DNA of 33,101 nt from Apostichopus leukothele (Eukaryota; Echinodermata; Holothuroidea; Aspidochirotida; Stichopodidae), in the NCBI GenBank assembly GCA_010014835.2, contig JAAAKB020120909.1, forward strand, positions 1-33,101, in the 5' to 3' direction. Made by a program: the position numbers and the translations under genes. Of the stretch, positions 31,738 to 33,101 are shown in pieces; position 1 is the stretch's first letter; each line of letters begins with the position of its first letter. A model generated the notes under the pieces. The model was not told the origin of the DNA and ran no database searches. It saw only the letters and a program-made list of their open reading frames with translations.

Positions 31738-33074
31738 GATTAAAACTGGGGGGAAGTATGATGTTGCGCCTCAACAATTAATAATACATACTTAAAAACA
31801 TAAATATAGCAATTGAATAGTCTGTTTCAAATACTAACATATTGCACAGTCGACGAAGACGTGCCTGCGTCAAGTATTGTTTACAAATACACACTAGATT
31901 GCAACTAAGGGGCTTTCTGAAAACGTCATAAGAATGGGTAGGGAGTAATGTAGGAGTAAGGTACGTACCTACTTACTAAATTTCACAGCTATAGGGCTGA
32001 CAGTTAAGGAGACGTTTTCACGTGAAATTGTGAATGTTACATTAATTGTTAAGGTGTAACTAAGTCTGGCATCATACAATCCATACACCATACGTACACT
32101 CTATTTAAATGTGTTACCTCGTTGTGCCCACTTATACTCACTAATCCACCAAGTTCAGTTCAGTACCACAAGGATTCTGAAGTGGGGAGCAAGTTTAGTA
32201 CAATTCTTGCACAAATTATTGATATAGAGTACACTATCATATCCCCCTATATTACATGTCGGGGATTAGCTAGTCACAGATAACAGTAAGTGGTTAAGAA
32301 CATTGTTAAATTTGGAAATACGTTTACATAGAACATACAAATACAACCGACATGTCTTACTGAAACTGTACAACAGCGTCATGATTAAGATAAGAATGTT
32401 CCTTTATTCTGGGACGAGAGTAAAGCCCACCCCAACATTCCAATAAAAAAAAATAATAGAAACTATTGATCGAGAAACTATTCGGAAGTGATATATGATT
32501 ATACATGGCTACGATTTCTCTTGGGGCTCTTACTGTTCATATTAATGTCGTGAACATTTCCCCCGCTTTCTCCTTTTGAAAAGCAAAGAAAATTCATTTA
32601 CAAATTAAGAATGCATTTGTTACCTTGTCCAGATACGACATCACAACTCAATATGATTATTCCAAATAATACAAACGATACACTTCTCAAGGTATCCATT
32701 ATGACATATTAAATCTAACGCCTTAACGAAACACAAGGATGTATCTAAGGCTGGTTCACTGTGTTGTTATGAATATATATGGTGTAAAGTTCGCTTCCCC
32801 TTTACGTGTGTTAAGTGTTAATATGGCTGCTTTCATCGACAATCAAGGTGTGTGACTAGTGCATTGTATGCTTTTACAGACTTTGAACTGACACTCCTTC
32901 AATAGTGCACGGAATCGATCAATGGTCATGTATGCCGTGAAAAGATTGAATTACATAAAAGAAAAAAGATTGACATGTTTGGACTGCGATAATAAATAGA
33001 ACTGAACTAACAAAATATAATCAGAAATCCATGAGAATATATATATGCGGCCATATACATAAATACACACATTG

Positions 33075-33101
33075 ATATATATATATATATATATATATAT
33101 A
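33075..33101. repeat. (AT)n microsatellite at the window end
   Basis: A pure AT dinucleotide tract of at least 27 bases is cut off by the window edge, so its full length is unknown. Confidence 0.95.

Larger units (their letters stand above)
25560..33101 (+). other. Probable ADCY9 intron 1 (open at the window end)
   Basis: No M2 or C2 sequence of adenylate cyclase appears in the remaining 7.5 kb, so the next constitutive exon probably lies beyond 33101. The stretch holds a possible short terminal exon (28385-28449), a ~130-bp tandem array (27290-27770), dispersed repeat copies C and D, a GTACTGTAC-rich patch (26500-26575), homopolymer runs and an (AT)n tract. Open frames are short and unrecognised. 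Confidence 0.6.

Overview
The window is eukaryotic, AT-rich metazoan DNA. Genes are split by GT-AG introns, spacers are long, and simple repeats, minisatellites and short dispersed repeats are common. It holds all or part of three conserved animal genes. Intron style, frequent TAGGCCT words and the protein sequences suggest a marine invertebrate, plausibly an echinoderm such as a sea cucumber; the species call is a guess.

Layout. Positions 1-4433 are non-coding, with one local duplication (about 820-1370). A complete four-exon mago nashi gene (exon junction complex core) runs on + from 4434 to 6885 and encodes 146 aa. A 38-bp minisatellite lies at 9075-9302. From about 9.3 to 14.6 kb I see no gene, only A/T-rich DNA with a ~95-bp duplication. 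The 3' part of a MAP7/ensconsin-family gene runs on - from 21129 down to 14866: six coding exons, 721 codons, open at its 5' end. It contains a Lys/Pro/Ser-rich linker, the whole MAP7 coiled-coil domain, and an acidic tail with fifteen 8-residue ESKSPDE-type repeats. A 346-bp TTAA-bounded inverted-repeat element lies at 22074-22419. The first coding exon of an adenylate cyclase type 9 (ADCY9) gene is on + at 24062-25559, covering the first six-helix bundle and the C1a catalytic half. The rest of ADCY9 was not found and should lie beyond 33101. Positions 25.6-33.1 kb look like intron with repeats: a diverged ~130-bp tandem array rich in AGGTCA half-sites, copies of a dispersed repeat, homopolymer runs, and an (AT)n tract at the window end.

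The genes are not an operon. Mago acts in mRNA splicing and localisation, the MAP7 protein in microtubule and kinesin-1 function, and ADCY9 in cAMP synthesis. The MAP7-like exons lack an in-frame start and no N-terminal exon is visible up to 33101. The ADCY9 exon may therefore sit inside a MAP7-like intron on the opposite strand.

The most unusual structure is in the MAP7-like gene. The intron after the 105-nt exon opens with about 23 tandem ~25-bp units, each resembling the start of that intron. About ten carry AGGTAAG, often behind a T-rich run ending in AG, so the real splice donor is followed by an array of donor-like and possibly recursive-splice-like sites.
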